This document shows positions 7,793-16,145 of a stretch of DNA of 64,000 bases, one piece after another; within the stretch, counting starts at the first letter, position 1, and every line of letters begins with the position of its first letter. Source of the stretch: Clostridia bacterium (GTDB lineage Bacteria > Bacillota > Clostridia > Oscillospirales > CAG-272). A model generated the notes under the pieces. It searched no databases, was not told the origin of the DNA, and was given only the letters and a program-made list of their open reading frames with translations. The DNA is taken from NCBI GenBank assembly GCA_017936565.1, contig JAGBFG010000029.1, positions 1 through 64,000 of the forward strand, read 5' to 3'. Made by a program: the position numbers and the translations under genes.

Positions 7793-9334
7793 ATGTTAAC
7801 AAAGGTTTACACGGCGGGGCTGAACGGCATTGAGGGCTTTGTGATTACGGTGGAATGCTCCGCGTGGGACAGGCTTCCCCGCTTTGATATGGTGGGCTTG
7901 GGAGATACGGCGGTTCGCGAAGCCAAGGAGCGTGTGCGAAGCGCCATTGAAAACAGCGGGGTTATGTTCCCCTGTCTTGAAATTATGGTAAATTTAGCTC
8001 CTGCCAACCGCAAAAAAGAGGGCTCCGCCTTGGATTTAGCCATTGCGGTGGCGCTTTTGCAGGCGGACGGAACCATTCCAAGATCCGCGCCCTTGGAAGA
8101 GGCCTGCTTTATCGGCGAGCTTTCCCTGTCGGGAGAGGTTAAGGGGGTCAACGGAATGCTCCCTTTGGCACTTGCGGCAAAGGAAGCGGGCAAGCGGTGG
8201 CTTTTCGTGCCGTGTGAAAACGCCAAGGAAGCCGCTGTGGTAGAGGGCGTTACGGTTTACGGGGTTAAGGATTTGCGCGCGCTTTTAGGCTATTTCAAGC
8301 AGCAAGAGGAGCTTCCTTGCGTATCGTATGACCGGTGCGCGTTTGAAGCGGCGGCGAGTGCTCACCGCTTTGATATGAGCGAGGTAAAGGGGCAAAGTGG
8401 CGCCAAGCGCGCCATGGAAATTGCCGCGGCAGGTGGGCACAACCTGTTGATGATAGGGCCGCCCGGCGCGGGAAAGTCAATGCTTGCCAAGCGCTTACCC
8501 ACCATCTTGCCCGATTTTACCTTTGAGGAAGCGGTACAAACCACGAAGATATATTCGGTGTCGGGCTTTTTGAAGGAAAATCTGATGACCGCGCGCCCCT
8601 TCCGCGCGCCGCACCACACCACGAGCGCTGTGGCGTTAATTGGCGGCGGGGCAAATCCAAAGCCGGGAGAAATTTCCTTGGCGCACAATGGCGTTTTGTT
8701 TTTAGACGAGCTGCCCGAATTTCCCAAGACCTTAACGGAATCTCTGCGCCAGCCCTTAGAGGATGGAGAGGTAACGGTGATGCGCGCCGCGGGCAGAGTT
8801 CGTTTTCCCGCGTCCTTTATGCTGGTCGGCGCGATGAACCCCTGCAAGTGCGGAAACTTCGGCTCGGGCAGGACCTGTACCTGCCGTCCGGGTGAGGTAA
8901 CCAAGTATTTGGATAGAGTGTCGGGACCTTTGCTCGACAGAATGGATATTCAGATTGAGCTGCCTGCGGTGACTTATGCCCAAATGCACAGCGAGGAAGA
9001 AAACGAGGAAAGCTCCGCTGTCATTCGCGCTCGCGTCAATCGCGCGCGCCACTTCGCCAAGGAGCGCTTTGCCGCGCTTGGCGTGAAGGACGTTTTCTGC
9101 AACGCCGACCTGACAGGAGAGCTTATCCGCAAGACCTGTCAAATGTCAGAGGAAGCCTCTGTTCTTTTGGAGAACGCCTTTCATTCTCTTTCGCTCTCTG
9201 CCAGAGGGCACGACAAGGTGTTGAAGGTGGCAAGAACCATTGCCGATTTGGAAGAGAGCCCCTTGATTGAAAGAAGGCATATTGCCGAGGCTGTCGCCTA
9301 TCGCAGTCTTGACCGCAAGTATTGGAAACGGTAA
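7793..9334 (+). CDS. comM: YifB/ComM-family Mg-chelatase-like AAA+ ATPase
   Basis: A 513-aa AAA+ protein. Its N-terminal ChlI-type domain starts LTKVYTAGLNGIEGFVITVE. Walker A GPPGAGKSMLAKRLP is near residue 222, followed by FRAPHHTTSAVALIGGG, the Walker B region HNGVLFLDELPEF, and a C-terminal Mg-chelatase domain with RARVNRAR and SLSARGHDKVLKVARTIADL. Members named ComM act as hexameric helicases in branch migration during natural transformation. Direct evidence for that role here is absent, and the family is also common in non-competent bacteria. Its start lies 18 nt after the foldase gene with AAGGAG upstream. A strong terminator follows at 9436-9471. Confidence 0.93.
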   Translation: MLTKVYTAGLNGIEGFVITVECSAWDRLPRFDMVGLGDTAVREAKERVRSAIENSGVMFPCLEIMVNLAPANRKKEGSALDLAIAVALLQADGTIPRSAPLEEACFIGELSLSGEVKGVNGMLPLALAAKEAGKRWLFVPCENAKEAAVVEGVTVYGVKDLRALLGYFKQQEELPCVSYDRCAFEAAASAHRFDMSEVKGQSGAKRAMEIAAAGGHNLLMIGPPGAGKSMLAKRLPTILPDFTFEEAVQTTKIYSVSGFLKENLMTARPFRAPHHTTSAVALIGGGANPKPGEISLAHNGVLFLDELPEFPKTLTESLRQPLEDGEVTVMRAAGRVRFPASFMLVGAMNPCKCGNFGSGRTCTCRPGEVTKYLDRVSGPLLDRMDIQIELPAVTYAQMHSEEENEESSAVIRARVNRARHFAKERFAALGVKDVFCNADLTGELIRKTCQMSEEASVLLENAFHSLSLSARGHDKVLKVARTIADLEESPLIERRHIAEAVAYRSLDRKYWKR

Positions 9335-9435
9335 ACTGTTCGATGAAAATCGCCATATTTGCCCTTTTTCAGACACAAAGGGGCGGGAAATGAACGGGAA
9401 ATACGCCCTTTCGCCTCAATAACCGAAAACAACCT

Positions 9436-9471
9436 AAAAAGCGTCATACAAGGTATGACGCTTTTTTTCTT
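9436..9471 (+). terminator. terminator of the pth-mfd-foldase-comM unit
   Basis: A perfect 14-bp stem AAAAAGCGTCATAC/GTATGACGCTTTTT with loop AAG, extended by more T residues, about 100 nt after the comM stop. Confidence 0.92.
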
Positions 9472-9523
9472 TTGCTTGCTTTACAATGGAAAAAAGAATA
9501 AAAAAGGGGGAAGGGTGTTGGCG

Positions 9524-12085
9524 ATGATAAACGAAAAAAAGGGACAAGCCGCCGTCCTGACAAAAGAGGGCGAGGGCGAAGAAGGAAAAAGAAAAAGGAC
9601 AAGCGGCTCTTCGCCAAAGGAAAACGGCAAGAGCAAGGAGCAAGAGTCGCTCTGTCGGTGGGAGAGCGAAATGGACGAGGGAAAAGCGCAAGAGGGGCTT
9701 GTGCTCTTCACGGGAAGAAGAGAAGAAAGAGGACAAGCACCAAGAGAAAGAGAAGGCTTTTTTACTGTTTTAACCAAGGAATATCGCGAAAGGGAGAAGA
9801 AAAGCGCCGAATTTCTGCTTGATATTCTGGTAGGGGCGATGGTTTGCTTTTTGGCGCAGACACACGGGCTTTTTGGCGCGTATCCCTTTGCGCTCGGATA
9901 TTTGTGTGCCGCGCCCCGTCGGGTTTTCCCTGCCTTGATAGGCGCGGGGATAGGCTGCTATTTTTTAGGGCCTGTCGGTGTTTTGTACATATGTGTTTAC
10001 GGCGCGGCGGTTCTCTTTCGCCTGCTTTTGTCTTATCCCTACAAGAAGCGGCTTTGGCACTCGGCGGGTGTGTTTCAGGAAGAGCCTGCCTTGCGGGTTC
10101 TGCTTGCCGCTTCCGCGGGGCTTGGTATGGCGATTTATGAATTTACCGTGGCAGGTCTTGCCACCTATACCTTGCTTTTCGCGCTTGGGGCGATACTGCT
10201 TCCCGCGCTTCTTGCCTTTTTTTACATTGGCGTTTTGGATTATGGCGTTTCCCTGGGGTATCTTTGGGGCAAAAACGAAAGAAGAGAGGGTGCACACGCC
10301 TCGGCGGTGTATTTCAAGATTTCCTCTCTTGTGCTTTTATACAGCGTTTCTCTTTCCTTAATGAAGCACGAAATATTCGGCATTTCCCTTGGGGTTTGCT
10401 TCGGTGTTTTGGCGACGCTGCTTGTGTCGCGGCGCTTTGGCGCGCTCTCGGGATGCGTTGCTGGACTTGGCGTCGGCTTGGCGGGGGCTTTGCTTTATAT
10501 CCCCTCATACTGTCTTTTGGGGCTTTTGTCGGGGCTTTTGTGGCAGGTCAGTATGCCTTGCGCCTTGTCAGCCGCCGTGCTCGCGGCAGGGGGCTTTGCC
10601 GTGTATACCAACGGTCTTTCTGGATTTTTGGCTGTGGTTCCTGAATTTTCTGCGACAGCCCTTGTCTTTTGGCCCTTTTTGCGACGCTTGCCAACGGAAA
10701 AGGGTGGTGTCTTGGAAGAGGAAGGGGCGTTTGCCGAGGGTAGAGAGCCAAGAGGGGAAGAAAAAACAGAGAGCGTTACCGACATAGAGCAAACAGAGGA
10801 AAGCCCGAGCAACCGTTTGTCAACTGCGCTTTACAAGCTCTCAGGCATGCGTGACGCGATGGAAGAGGGTACGGCGGAAGAGACCTATTTTTTGTTGGCG
10901 GCGCGCATTGCCGCAAAGCACTGCGGCGATTGCCAAAAAAGAGAGGCCTGCTCTATGCAAAAGGAGAAGGAAAGGGCGCTGGGGGTGCTTGCGGAGCAGC
11001 TACGGCAGGGAAAGGAGCTTCACCAAAAAGCAGAAGAAGAGGAGAAGGAGTCTTGCCCTTCCTTTATGGAAATGACACAGGAGCTGCATACGGGCGTTGC
11101 CCTTTTGGAGCAGAAAAAGCATCGCTTTCCCGCAAGGGCGCTGCTGTTGTCGGATTTCGGACTGCTTTCCCGTATGTTAAAGGAGCTTTCGCATCAAAGC
11201 AGGTATGAGCACGAGGAAAACGAAAGGGATGAGATGCTTTTAGGACAGGCACTCGCCGATTTGGGCTATCAGGTGCATGGGCTTCGAGTGTATGGCAGAC
11301 GAAAAAAAAGGATATACATTGCCCATATGGACAAAGGGGGACGCTCAGTTTCCGCAGAAACGCTGCGGCAGGTATGCGGTGAGGTGTGCGACGGGGCGTT
11401 TTCTATGCCGACCTACATAAAGCAAGGGAAGAAAAAGCAAATCTTTTTGGAAACAGAGGCGCTTTATACAGTCAAATCTGCCAGCATCGCCTGCCCGAAA
11501 AGAAAGGGAGAGGTCTCGGGGGATGTCGTTCATCTTTTTGAAAACCAGGACGGATTTTATTACGCGCTTTTGTGTGACGGAATGGGAACGGGAGAGCAAG
11601 CGCGGCGCGCGGCGGAGAATTGCGCCTATTTTCTCTCGGAGCTATTGATGGCAGGGGGAAAAATATCCTCTTGTATGCGGCTTCTAAACAATTTTATACG
11701 GGCAGGGGGAGAGGAGAATGCAGTCGCTGTGGATGTTTGCGAGATTGATTTGCTTTTGGGCACGACGACCTTCTTGAAAAGCGGCGCCGCCCCTTCCTTC
11801 TTGAAGCGTGGAAAAAGCCTTTTCCGCATTCGCTCTCGCACCGTTCCTCTGGGTCTTTTCGGCGCGCCCGACAGCGAGCGGGTGAACGTGGAAACAGAGG
11901 TGGGTGACCGCATTATTCTGTTCTCGGACGGCATTGTGCAACGGGAAGAGGGTGACGACTTGCGCGGTATTCTGCTTGGAGAAAACACGACCATACAAAA
12001 GCAGGCGGCGGATTTGCTGGCAACGGCAAAGGGCGAGGACGACAAAACGGTTGCCGTTTTGGAAATTGTGGCAAAGCCCGCCTGA
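9524..12085 (+). CDS. spoIIE: stage II sporulation protein E (PP2C phosphatase)
   Basis: SpoIIE dephosphorylates SpoIIAA in the forespore to activate sigma-F and associates with the asymmetric septum. The 853-aa product has a charged cytoplasmic N-terminus (1-95), a multipass membrane domain (about 96-400), a middle regulatory region, and a C-terminal PP2C domain with LCDGMGTGEQ near 683, AVDVCEIDLLLGTTTFLKSG and GDRIILFSDGIVQRE. The middle region holds a short Cys motif (HCGDCQKREAC, about 466-476) resembling a metal-binding knuckle. I take ATG 9524, behind GGGGGAAGG. The preceding terminator (9436-9471) means it has its own promoter, not clearly visible. Its presence argues for a sporulating lineage. 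Confidence 0.93.
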   Translation: MINEKKGQAAVLTKEGEGEEGKRKRTSGSSPKENGKSKEQESLCRWESEMDEGKAQEGLVLFTGRREERGQAPREREGFFTVLTKEYREREKKSAEFLLDILVGAMVCFLAQTHGLFGAYPFALGYLCAAPRRVFPALIGAGIGCYFLGPVGVLYICVYGAAVLFRLLLSYPYKKRLWHSAGVFQEEPALRVLLAASAGLGMAIYEFTVAGLATYTLLFALGAILLPALLAFFYIGVLDYGVSLGYLWGKNERREGAHASAVYFKISSLVLLYSVSLSLMKHEIFGISLGVCFGVLATLLVSRRFGALSGCVAGLGVGLAGALLYIPSYCLLGLLSGLLWQVSMPCALSAAVLAAGGFAVYTNGLSGFLAVVPEFSATALVFWPFLRRLPTEKGGVLEEEGAFAEGREPRGEEKTESVTDIEQTEESPSNRLSTALYKLSGMRDAMEEGTAEETYFLLAARIAAKHCGDCQKREACSMQKEKERALGVLAEQLRQGKELHQKAEEEEKESCPSFMEMTQELHTGVALLEQKKHRFPARALLLSDFGLLSRMLKELSHQSRYEHEENERDEMLLGQALADLGYQVHGLRVYGRRKKRIYIAHMDKGGRSVSAETLRQVCGEVCDGAFSMPTYIKQGKKKQIFLETEALYTVKSASIACPKRKGEVSGDVVHLFENQDGFYYALLCDGMGTGEQARRAAENCAYFLSELLMAGGKISSCMRLLNNFIRAGGEENAVAVDVCEIDLLLGTTTFLKSGAAPSFLKRGKSLFRIRSRTVPLGLFGAPDSERVNVETEVGDRIILFSDGIVQREEGDDLRGILLGENTTIQKQAADLLATAKGEDDKTVAVLEIVAKPA

Positions 12086-12104
12086 AACGCAAACAAAGGT
12101 TTAC

Positions 12105-12137
12105 AAAAAAAGAACAGGCTCCTTTTGAAGCCTGTTC
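12105..12137 (-). terminator. terminator of the DUF523 gene
   Basis: On the minus strand the stem GAACAGGCT/AGCCTGTTC is followed by TTTTTTT. It overlaps the stop codon of the DUF523 gene and lies tail to tail with spoIIE. The same stem sequence recurs in the terminator at 49461-49495. Confidence 0.8.
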
Positions 12138-12588
12138 AGTCTGCTTGCTTTCCGTTAGGAAGGATACCGTTTTCTACGTCCTTCTCCGTAAAGACAGGAA
12201 TGCCGTTTTGCTGTAAGAGGGCGGCGGTGATGCCGTTTCCTTGGATTAAGGTGCCCGAAAACCTTCCGTCATACACCTTCCCCACGCCGCAAGAGGGACT
12301 TCTGGCTTTCAGAATAGCCGCCTCTGCTCCGTATAGACGGGCAAGACGCAGGGCTTCCTTGGCGCCCCTTTGATAAGCGGCGCTGACATCCCTTCCTTCT
12401 TTGGTGCAAACGGCGCTTCCCTGTATCTCGGCGGCAGGGCGGGGCGTTGGCAAGCCGCCCAAAATTTCGGGACACACGGGAATAAGGGTGTGCTTTTCCA
12501 TTAAGGAAAGAACCTGGGCGCAAGGCAGGGACGCTCCGTCAAACCGACAGGCAACGCCAAGCAAGCACGCGCTGACCAATATAGTCAT
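12136..12588 (-). CDS. DUF523 (YbbK-type) protein
   Basis: A 150-aa cytoplasmic protein with the DUF523 hallmarks TILVSACLLGVACRFDG at the N-terminus, CPEILGGLPTPRPAAEI, and ILKARSPSCGVGKVYDG with the conserved Cys of SPSCG. The biochemical function of DUF523 is unknown to me; the conserved Cys residues suggest metal or thiol chemistry. The start at 12588 has AGAAAGGA upstream; the longer frame has no such site. It may share a transcript with the upstream NUDIX gene, separated by 129 nt. Confidence 0.88.
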   Translation of the reverse strand: MTILVSACLLGVACRFDGASLPCAQVLSLMEKHTLIPVCPEILGGLPTPRPAAEIQGSAVCTKEGRDVSAAYQRGAKEALRLARLYGAEAAILKARSPSCGVGKVYDGRFSGTLIQGNGITAALLQQNGIPVFTEKDVENGILPNGKQAD

Positions 12589-12717
12589 ATGTTTGTCCTT
12601 TCTGCCACACAGGCAAGAGAATGAAATGATACGAGCTCGTTTTAACGAGGTAATTTTCCCGGCGCACATCAGCTGTCTTTCTCGCAATATAGGTTGTTGC
12701 GGCGGGGCTTGAAAAGA

Positions 12718-13203
12718 TTATTTTAAGTATTTCTCAACGGAAAGGGGAACACCGTCTAATACGGCGCTTGTCAATGCATCTCCCGTGTAGCAAAGCTTCA
12801 AGGAGAAAAAGGGGATTTCCTGCTCCAAAAGCTCTAAGAAAATCAAATCGCCAACCCAAAGGGGAAGAGAGGGAATATCCTCTTTTTTAATCCAAGCCGC
12901 TTCTCCCTCGTTGCAGGCGATTTGCTCACCCACGAAGGAAGAGGATGTAAACAGGTGCATCTGCTCCGTTTCATATCTGTCCGACACGAAGGTTACGACC
13001 CCCCGATAGCGCGCCTCTGCCAAGGCAAGCCCTGTTTCCTCAAAGACCTCGCGAATGGCACAGTCATAGGGCGATTCCCCTTCCTCAAAATGCCCGCCGA
13101 TGCCTATCCATTTTCCTTGGTTGACGTCGTTTTTCTTATAAATGCGGTGCAAAAGCAGGTATTTGCCGTCCTTTTCCAAATAACAAAGGGTGGTGTTTTG
13201 CAT
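12718..13203 (-). CDS. NUDIX hydrolase (MutT/8-oxo-dGTPase-like)
   Basis: A 161-aa NUDIX enzyme. The Nudix box runs GHFEEGESPYDCAIREVFEETGL, with the metal-binding REVFEE core at about 47-52. The N-terminal strand (NTTLCYLEKDGKYLLLHR) and the KWIGIGGHFE lead are typical of the 8-oxo-dGTP diphosphatase branch found in Clostridia. Substrate specificity cannot be read from sequence: nucleotide sanitation is the default guess. It is transcribed away from the small gene at 13320 and towards DUF523. Confidence 0.88.
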   Translation of the reverse strand: MQNTTLCYLEKDGKYLLLHRIYKKNDVNQGKWIGIGGHFEEGESPYDCAIREVFEETGLALAEARYRGVVTFVSDRYETEQMHLFTSSSFVGEQIACNEGEAAWIKKEDIPSLPLWVGDLIFLELLEQEIPFFSLKLCYTGDALTSAVLDGVPLSVEKYLK

Positions 13204-13239
13204 ATGGGTTTCCTTCTTTCGTGTTCCAAAAAATTCTTG

Positions 13240-13268
13240 TTGCGAAACTTGTTTTTTTATGCTACAAT
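13240..13268 (+). promoter_or_regulatory. promoter for the 75-aa gene
   Basis: TTGCGA (13240-13245), a 17-nt spacer, TACAAT (13263-13268), 51 nt before the ATG at 13320. Confidence 0.7.
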
Positions 13269-13319
13269 AGATGCAGAAGCAAGGATGCTTAAAAAAGCTA
13301 TATAGGAAAGGAGAACGTC

Positions 13320-13547
13320 ATGGTTAAAACGATTTGCAAAAAGGTATACGACACAGAGGACTCCGTCATTATTTTGAAAAAGACAAACGGTGTGTTCGGA
13401 GACCCCCAAGGGTATGAAGAAACGCTGTACCAGACCAAAGACGGCAAATATTTTTTGTACGTCAACGGCGGAAGCGAGTCCATTTATCCCAAGGAAGACA
13501 TTAAAAGACTTTCTGCTGACGCTGCCAAAAAATTCTTAGAGGCGTAA
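13320..13547 (+). CDS. small conserved-looking hypothetical protein (75 aa)
   Basis: A 75-aa soluble protein with alternating strands (ICKKVYDTEDSVIILKKT, ETLYQTKDGKYFLYVNGG) and a C-terminal helix ending AKKFLEA. I do not recognise a named family, although short proteins of this style are common in Clostridia. It has a good promoter (13240-13268) and AAAGGAG before the ATG, supporting a real gene. Its stop codon abuts the stop of the convergent M16 peptidase gene with no gap. Confidence 0.75.
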   Translation: MVKTICKKVYDTEDSVIILKKTNGVFGDPQGYEETLYQTKDGKYFLYVNGGSESIYPKEDIKRLSADAAKKFLEA

Positions 13548-14837
13548 TTAAACAGAAAGAAGCAGGGCGCGGAGCGTGTCCTGGCTAACGGCGCGCTTGT
13601 CTGCCTTGGCGGTCAAAGAAAGACAGTCAGGGGTGAAAATCTCGGCGGCAAGGGCGCAAAGCCTTTCAGGTGTGACAGCCTGGAAGGCTTTTTTTCTATC
13701 CTCAATCGAGGTGTAGGGAAGGGAAAGCAAATGCCTTTCATACGCCAAGGACCAGTTGAAATCGCGGGCGCTGTCAAGTATGAAGGCGGCGTTATCGGTA
13801 TAGGGCGCCTTGGCTAAATACAGGGACTCTCCCACGGTTTTCTTGGCATCGGTCAAAAGCCCGAGCATCAGGGCAACGGATTCGAGCAGCTTTGCCACGG
13901 GGATTTCATAGAGAATGTGAATAAAGGAAACGTTGCGATACTGCTCCAAGGAAGCAGAAAAGCTGTATATATAGCCCGTTTTTTCCGAAAGGGTCTTGTG
14001 CAAGCGGCACTCCTCACCGTCACCGAACAAAATATCGTATAAAAGCACAAGCTCCGCGTCGGTGCATTTGGTGGACGAAACGTCAACGGACAAGCGCACC
14101 GCGCCCCGACGGCTGTTTTTGATTGCCACAAAGGCGTTTCTTTTGAACATTTCAGCACAAACGGGGGCAAGATTTTCTTTTTGGGGAGAGGCCGAGATAG
14201 GATAGGGCGCGATGCCTTCCGACAGCCATGTAAGGCAAGCCTCATTTGCCGCCCCCGTAACACAGAAAAAGACGTTCTCCTTGGAAAAGAGCGTGTTTTT
14301 ATAGGCAGACAGGCGGCGCAAGGTCATACGGTTGAGATTGTTCGGCGTGCCAAGAATGCTTTGCGCCAAGGATGTGCCCTTATAGAGCAGGTTGTCCGTA
14401 AAAAAGTCCAAGGACGTTTTTTCTCCGTCCTCGCGGATTTCCGCCTTCACGCGATTTCTCTCGGCGACAATGTCCTCATTGGTTAAGGTGAGCGGGGCGA
14501 AGAGAAGAGAAAGAATGGACACCGCCTTTTCTAAATGACAGGGCGCGCCGCAAATGGAAAACCACAAGAACTCCCGATAGGTTACCCCGTCAAAGGAGAG
14601 CCCTGCGGCGTCAAGCTCCCGATAGAGCGTTCCGTTTTTCAGGTTGTTGACGTGACGGAATAAGAGATGCTCCAAAAAATGCGTGATGCCGTTGTCCTTG
14701 GCAGACTCAAACATACTGCCCCCACGGACAAACAAGGACAGACAAAAGCTGTGCAAGGCGGGGTTGGGAGAGTAATAAACGGGAATGCCGTTTTTGGTAT
14801 GATAGACGAGCTCTTCCCCAAGCGGTATTTGTTCCAT
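13548..14837 (-). CDS. M16-family zinc metallopeptidase (insulinase-like)
   Basis: A 429-aa protein with the inverted zinc motif HFLEH at about 53-57 (HxxEH) in the context NGITHFLEHLLFR, preceded by FCLSLFVRGGSMFESA, as in the catalytic half of M16 peptidases. The C-terminal half (from about 200) is the second M16 fold. No signal peptide, so cytoplasmic. M16 proteins of this size act as peptide-degrading or processing enzymes, often as pairs; no partner gene is nearby. I start at 14837, behind AAAGGAGC; the frame upstream to 14966 overlaps the promoter. Promoter at 14880-14908. Confidence 0.88.
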   Translation of the reverse strand: MEQIPLGEELVYHTKNGIPVYYSPNPALHSFCLSLFVRGGSMFESAKDNGITHFLEHLLFRHVNNLKNGTLYRELDAAGLSFDGVTYREFLWFSICGAPCHLEKAVSILSLLFAPLTLTNEDIVAERNRVKAEIREDGEKTSLDFFTDNLLYKGTSLAQSILGTPNNLNRMTLRRLSAYKNTLFSKENVFFCVTGAANEACLTWLSEGIAPYPISASPQKENLAPVCAEMFKRNAFVAIKNSRRGAVRLSVDVSSTKCTDAELVLLYDILFGDGEECRLHKTLSEKTGYIYSFSASLEQYRNVSFIHILYEIPVAKLLESVALMLGLLTDAKKTVGESLYLAKAPYTDNAAFILDSARDFNWSLAYERHLLSLPYTSIEDRKKAFQAVTPERLCALAAEIFTPDCLSLTAKADKRAVSQDTLRALLLSV

Positions 14838-14879
14838 TCTTGCTCCTTTCCAAGCGCTTTGCTCTTCATATTTTGTATC

Positions 14880-14908
14880 AGTATACCATAAAAAGCAAGG
14901 ATTTACAA
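14880..14908 (-). promoter_or_regulatory. promoter of the M16 peptidase gene
   Basis: On the minus strand TTGTAA (14903-14908), a 17-nt spacer, TATACT (14880-14885) with an extended -10 TGG. Confidence 0.75.
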
Positions 14909-14959
14909 TACAATTTGTTGTTTTTGCCAAAAAATAACAAAAAATCAACATTCTGACGG

Positions 14960-14988
14960 TTGACAAATAAAAAAAACTGTGTTATCAT
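14960..14988 (+). promoter_or_regulatory. promoter of the TerB-like gene
   Basis: TTGACA (14960-14965), a 17-nt spacer, TATCAT (14983-14988), then AAGGAGA before the ATG at 15035. Confidence 0.85.
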
Positions 14989-15034
14989 AAAAATGTAATG
15001 ATATTACAAAATTTTACATAAGGAGAAAAAAACA

Positions 15035-15451
15035 ATGGCTTTGAACGAAATGCTGCAAAAAATGGTTAACGAGGATTACGATAGCATCGTAAATATCGCA
15101 AAGTCGGCAATGGCAAACGTTTCCGATAATTTGAAGGGCACCTTGGATGACGATCAGATTGCAACCCTGCTTTACGGTGCTCTTGGCGCAACGATGGTTG
15201 TGGACGCTTCCTTCTCCTCTCTTGAGCAGAAATTTATCTCTGACCTTGGCTTAGACGTTGATTCTATGTACGGCTTCTTGCAGAGCATCTCCAAGGACCC
15301 CTCTATGCTGGAATCCTTTGACGGAATGGTTGACTCCTGCGATCAGGATACCAAGTCCGCTTTGGTTATTTTGGTTGTTGCGATTGCCGCTATCGACGAA
15401 AGAATTTCCGTAGAGGAAACCGCTTTTATCCGCAAATTGATTGAAGAATAA
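15035..15451 (+). CDS. TerB-like helical protein
   Basis: A 138-aa all-helical acidic protein. The alternation of acidic and hydrophobic residues (ATMVVDASFSSLEQKFISDLGLD, then VAIAAIDERISVEETAFIRKLIEE) resembles the TerB fold, whose conserved acidic residues bind metal. It stands alone without other ter genes, so a tellurite-resistance role should not be inferred; stand-alone TerB-like proteins are common and uncharacterised. It has a consensus promoter, a strong ribosome binding site and a perfect terminator, so it is monocistronic and probably well expressed. Confidence 0.65.
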   Translation: MALNEMLQKMVNEDYDSIVNIAKSAMANVSDNLKGTLDDDQIATLLYGALGATMVVDASFSSLEQKFISDLGLDVDSMYGFLQSISKDPSMLESFDGMVDSCDQDTKSALVILVVAIAAIDERISVEETAFIRKLIEE

Positions 15452-15464
15452 TAGATGCAACTTG

Positions 15465-15500
15465 AAAAAAATCTCGGCACCCTCGTGCCGAGATTTTTTT
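15465..15500 (+). terminator. terminator of the TerB-like gene
   Basis: A perfect 16-bp stem AAAAAAATCTCGGCAC/GTGCCGAGATTTTTTT with loop CCTC. Confidence 0.95.
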
Positions 15501-15599
15501 GCCTTTTTGGGCGCGTTTTCCGTGTGCACGCTTTCTCTCTTGGCGCATAGAATAATAGCGAGGGTGCAAAACCCGAAAATGACTTTGAAGGAGTTTGCT

Positions 15600-15698
15600 A
15601 TGAACAACAACTGCTTGTGTAATCTTTTTGATGATAACTGCACTTGGATAATCATCTTAGCCCTTGTGGTAATTTTCTGCTCTTGCTGCAACGGATAA
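15600..15698 (+). CDS. Cys-rich single-pass micropeptide (32 aa)
   Basis: A 32-residue peptide with Cys at 5, 7, 14, 27, 29 and 30 around a hydrophobic core CTWIIILALVVIFC. GAAGGAG lies 9 nt before the ATG, so translation is plausible. Short WIIILALI...CCC peptides of this type occur in many Clostridia and resemble the YjcZ-like class of tiny membrane proteins, some of which are spore-associated in Bacilli. The function is unknown. It follows the terminator of the TerB-like gene, so it needs its own promoter, which I could not identify confidently. Confidence 0.6.
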   Translation: MNNNCLCNLFDDNCTWIIILALVVIFCSCCNG

Positions 15699-15758
15699 CG
15701 GGAACAAGGCTTTACATCAAAGCGTAAAGAATCTTCTTTTCGCCAAGGGGCGGCGCTT

Positions 15759-15942
15759 GCGTGTTCTCCGTTAAGGAGAACACGCAGTCAAATCCGTCTT
15801 CAACGGATGAAATCCACCTTTGGTCGATGAAATCGCTTTCGCGGTGAAATCCTGCTTCGCAGGGTTAAGCTCGGACGGATTTGATTTTCATCTGAACAAA
15901 GCGAAGATTTTATCTGTGGCGCGTTGTTATGCAACGCGCCAC
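15759..15942. repeat. hairpin-array repeat / MITE-like element
   Basis: No gene here. Four or more adjacent hairpins are packed together: GCGTGTTCTCC/GGAGAACACGC (15759-15785); an element bounded by inverted repeats TCAAATCCGTC (15788-15798) and GACGGATTTGA (15874-15884); and GTGGCGCGTTG/CAACGCGCCAC (15916-15942). Inside the bounded element are small hairpins with CTTC/TTTC-type loops linked by the recurring spacer TGAAATC. This pattern of short palindromes joined by TGAAATC looks like a non-autonomous repetitive element (inference). Confidence 0.6.
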
Positions 15943-16145
15943 GATTTTATCCAACCAACAGAACAAGAGAGGACATTTCGGATTTCCCGAGTTGTTCTCT
16001 CTTTCTGTTTGTACAAGGGTTTGGGCAGAGCTGCTTGTAGCTCTTTTATCCATTTTTGTCTGACCGGTCAAATGCGATGCTCGCATTTAATGCTGCTTTT
16101 CAAATTCTCCGCTATGAGCATCCCCCATATAGCCGCCTCTCTTTT
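15943..16145. other. intergenic, no gene seen
   Basis: About 200 nt between the hairpin array and the stop of the DUF4830 gene. Short open frames here have no ribosome binding site or recognisable protein. Only weak inverted repeats (around AGAACAA...TTGTTCT, 15960-15998) are visible. Confidence 0.5.

Noticed and set aside
15035..15451. Tellurite-resistance gene
   Set aside because: Only a lone TerB-like fold; no terC/D/E neighbours.
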